From: Bacteroidota bacterium | GTDB taxonomy: Bacteria; Bacteroidota; Ignavibacteria; Kapaibacteriales; UBA2268 | Direction of reading: 5' to 3' | Assembly (NCBI GenBank): GCA_024280675.1 | Contig: JAJRPT010000031.1 | Coordinates: 1 to 35,504, forward strand | Length of the DNA stretch: 35,504 bases | Shown here: positions 35,255 through 35,504 of the stretch, piece by piece | Position numbering within the stretch: the stretch's first letter is position 1 | Layout of the letters: each line of letters starts with the position of its first letter | Made by a program: the position numbers and the translations under genes | The notes under the pieces: model-generated | What the model was told of the DNA's origin: nothing | Seen by the model: only the letters and a program-made list of their open reading frames with translations | Database searches by the model: none

Positions 35255-35504
35255 TTATTTTACAATGTTAATTTGAGTGCTAACAAGCGCATTTCCATTT
35301 GAAAGAATAAGATGGTAAACACCACTTGACAAATCATTTGCAGAAAATGAATACTCCCTTTTTCCCGCCTGATAATATTCCCTAAATAATTCTAACACTC
35401 TGTTGCCAAGGTTATCATAAATCTCTAAACTCAATTCATCAAAAACATTATTACCAAATTCAATTGTGAAATTATTAGAAATAGAGAGATTGTTTAAAGC
35501 CTTA
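35255..35504 (-). CDS. C-terminal end of a T9SS cargo protein (gene runs off the right edge)
   Basis: An open frame enters from the right edge and ends at a TAA (35255-35257), giving about 82 residues. They contain the steps of a T9SS type A sorting domain: SISNNFTIEFGNNVFDELSL, EIYDNLGNRVLELFRE, DLSSGVYHLILSNGN and the final STQINIVK. The gene therefore encodes a protein exported to the cell surface; its functional part lies outside the window. It is upstream of tilS in the same direction with 60 nt between. Confidence 0.85.
   Translation of the reverse strand, partial: KALNNLSISNNFTIEFGNNVFDELSLEIYDNLGNRVLELFREYYQAGKREYSFSANDLSSGVYHLILSNGNALVSTQINIVK

Overview
The window is AT-rich bacterial chromosome from a member of the Bacteroidota/Chlorobi (FCB) group that carries a type IX secretion system (T9SS). 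Three proteins end in T9SS type A-like sorting domains (6455-11326 minus, 22468-23919 plus, and a fragment at 35255-35504 minus). Most start codons follow A/T-rich sequence rather than a strong Shine-Dalgarno, and two TAnnTTTG elements resemble Bacteroidota promoters. An Ignavibacteria/Kapabacteria-like lineage is my best guess; this is inference. I saw no rRNA, tRNA, CRISPR array, transposase or phage gene.

Layout. 1-4160 (minus): the N-terminus of an outer-membrane protein, a Tyr- and Arg/Ser-rich lipoprotein with a 39-nt tandem repeat, a pseudouridine synthase, a glycosyltransferase and a DUF2279 protein. 4191-6336: a RodZ-like HTH/membrane protein (plus) meets kdsD (minus) with no gap, then a HIT-family protein. 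6370-11326: a clear intrinsic terminator and a giant T9SS cargo protein. 11441-17098: an unassigned Rossmann protein, a MATE transporter, a membrane glycosyltransferase and a class I fructose-bisphosphate aldolase. 17538-28772 (all plus): two large beta-strand-repeat surface proteins, a T9SS cargo protein, an OmpA-type outer-membrane protein, a single-domain response regulator, a CHASE/PAS histidine kinase with a degenerate ATP-binding domain, and a YrdC/Sua5 enzyme. 28779-35194 (minus): tilS, ftsH and a DUF349-like helical-repeat protein. A T9SS cargo C-terminus enters at the right edge.

How the genes fit together. The plus-strand block from 17538 looks like an envelope module: secreted beta-rich proteins, a peptidoglycan-anchored barrel, then a sensor and receiver. 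One surface protein ends in a dockerin-like calcium-loop motif, and the next gene, whose start overlaps it, may begin with a cohesin-like domain. The tilS-ftsH order is a known linkage in many bacteria. Here TilS carries a roughly 390-residue N-terminal extension, much of it Lys/Pro/Ala-rich tandem repeats like a histone H1 tail, and the downstream gene encodes five copies of a roughly 77-residue helical repeat. The TilS extension, the degenerate kinase and the possible cohesin/dockerin-like pair are the observations most worth following.
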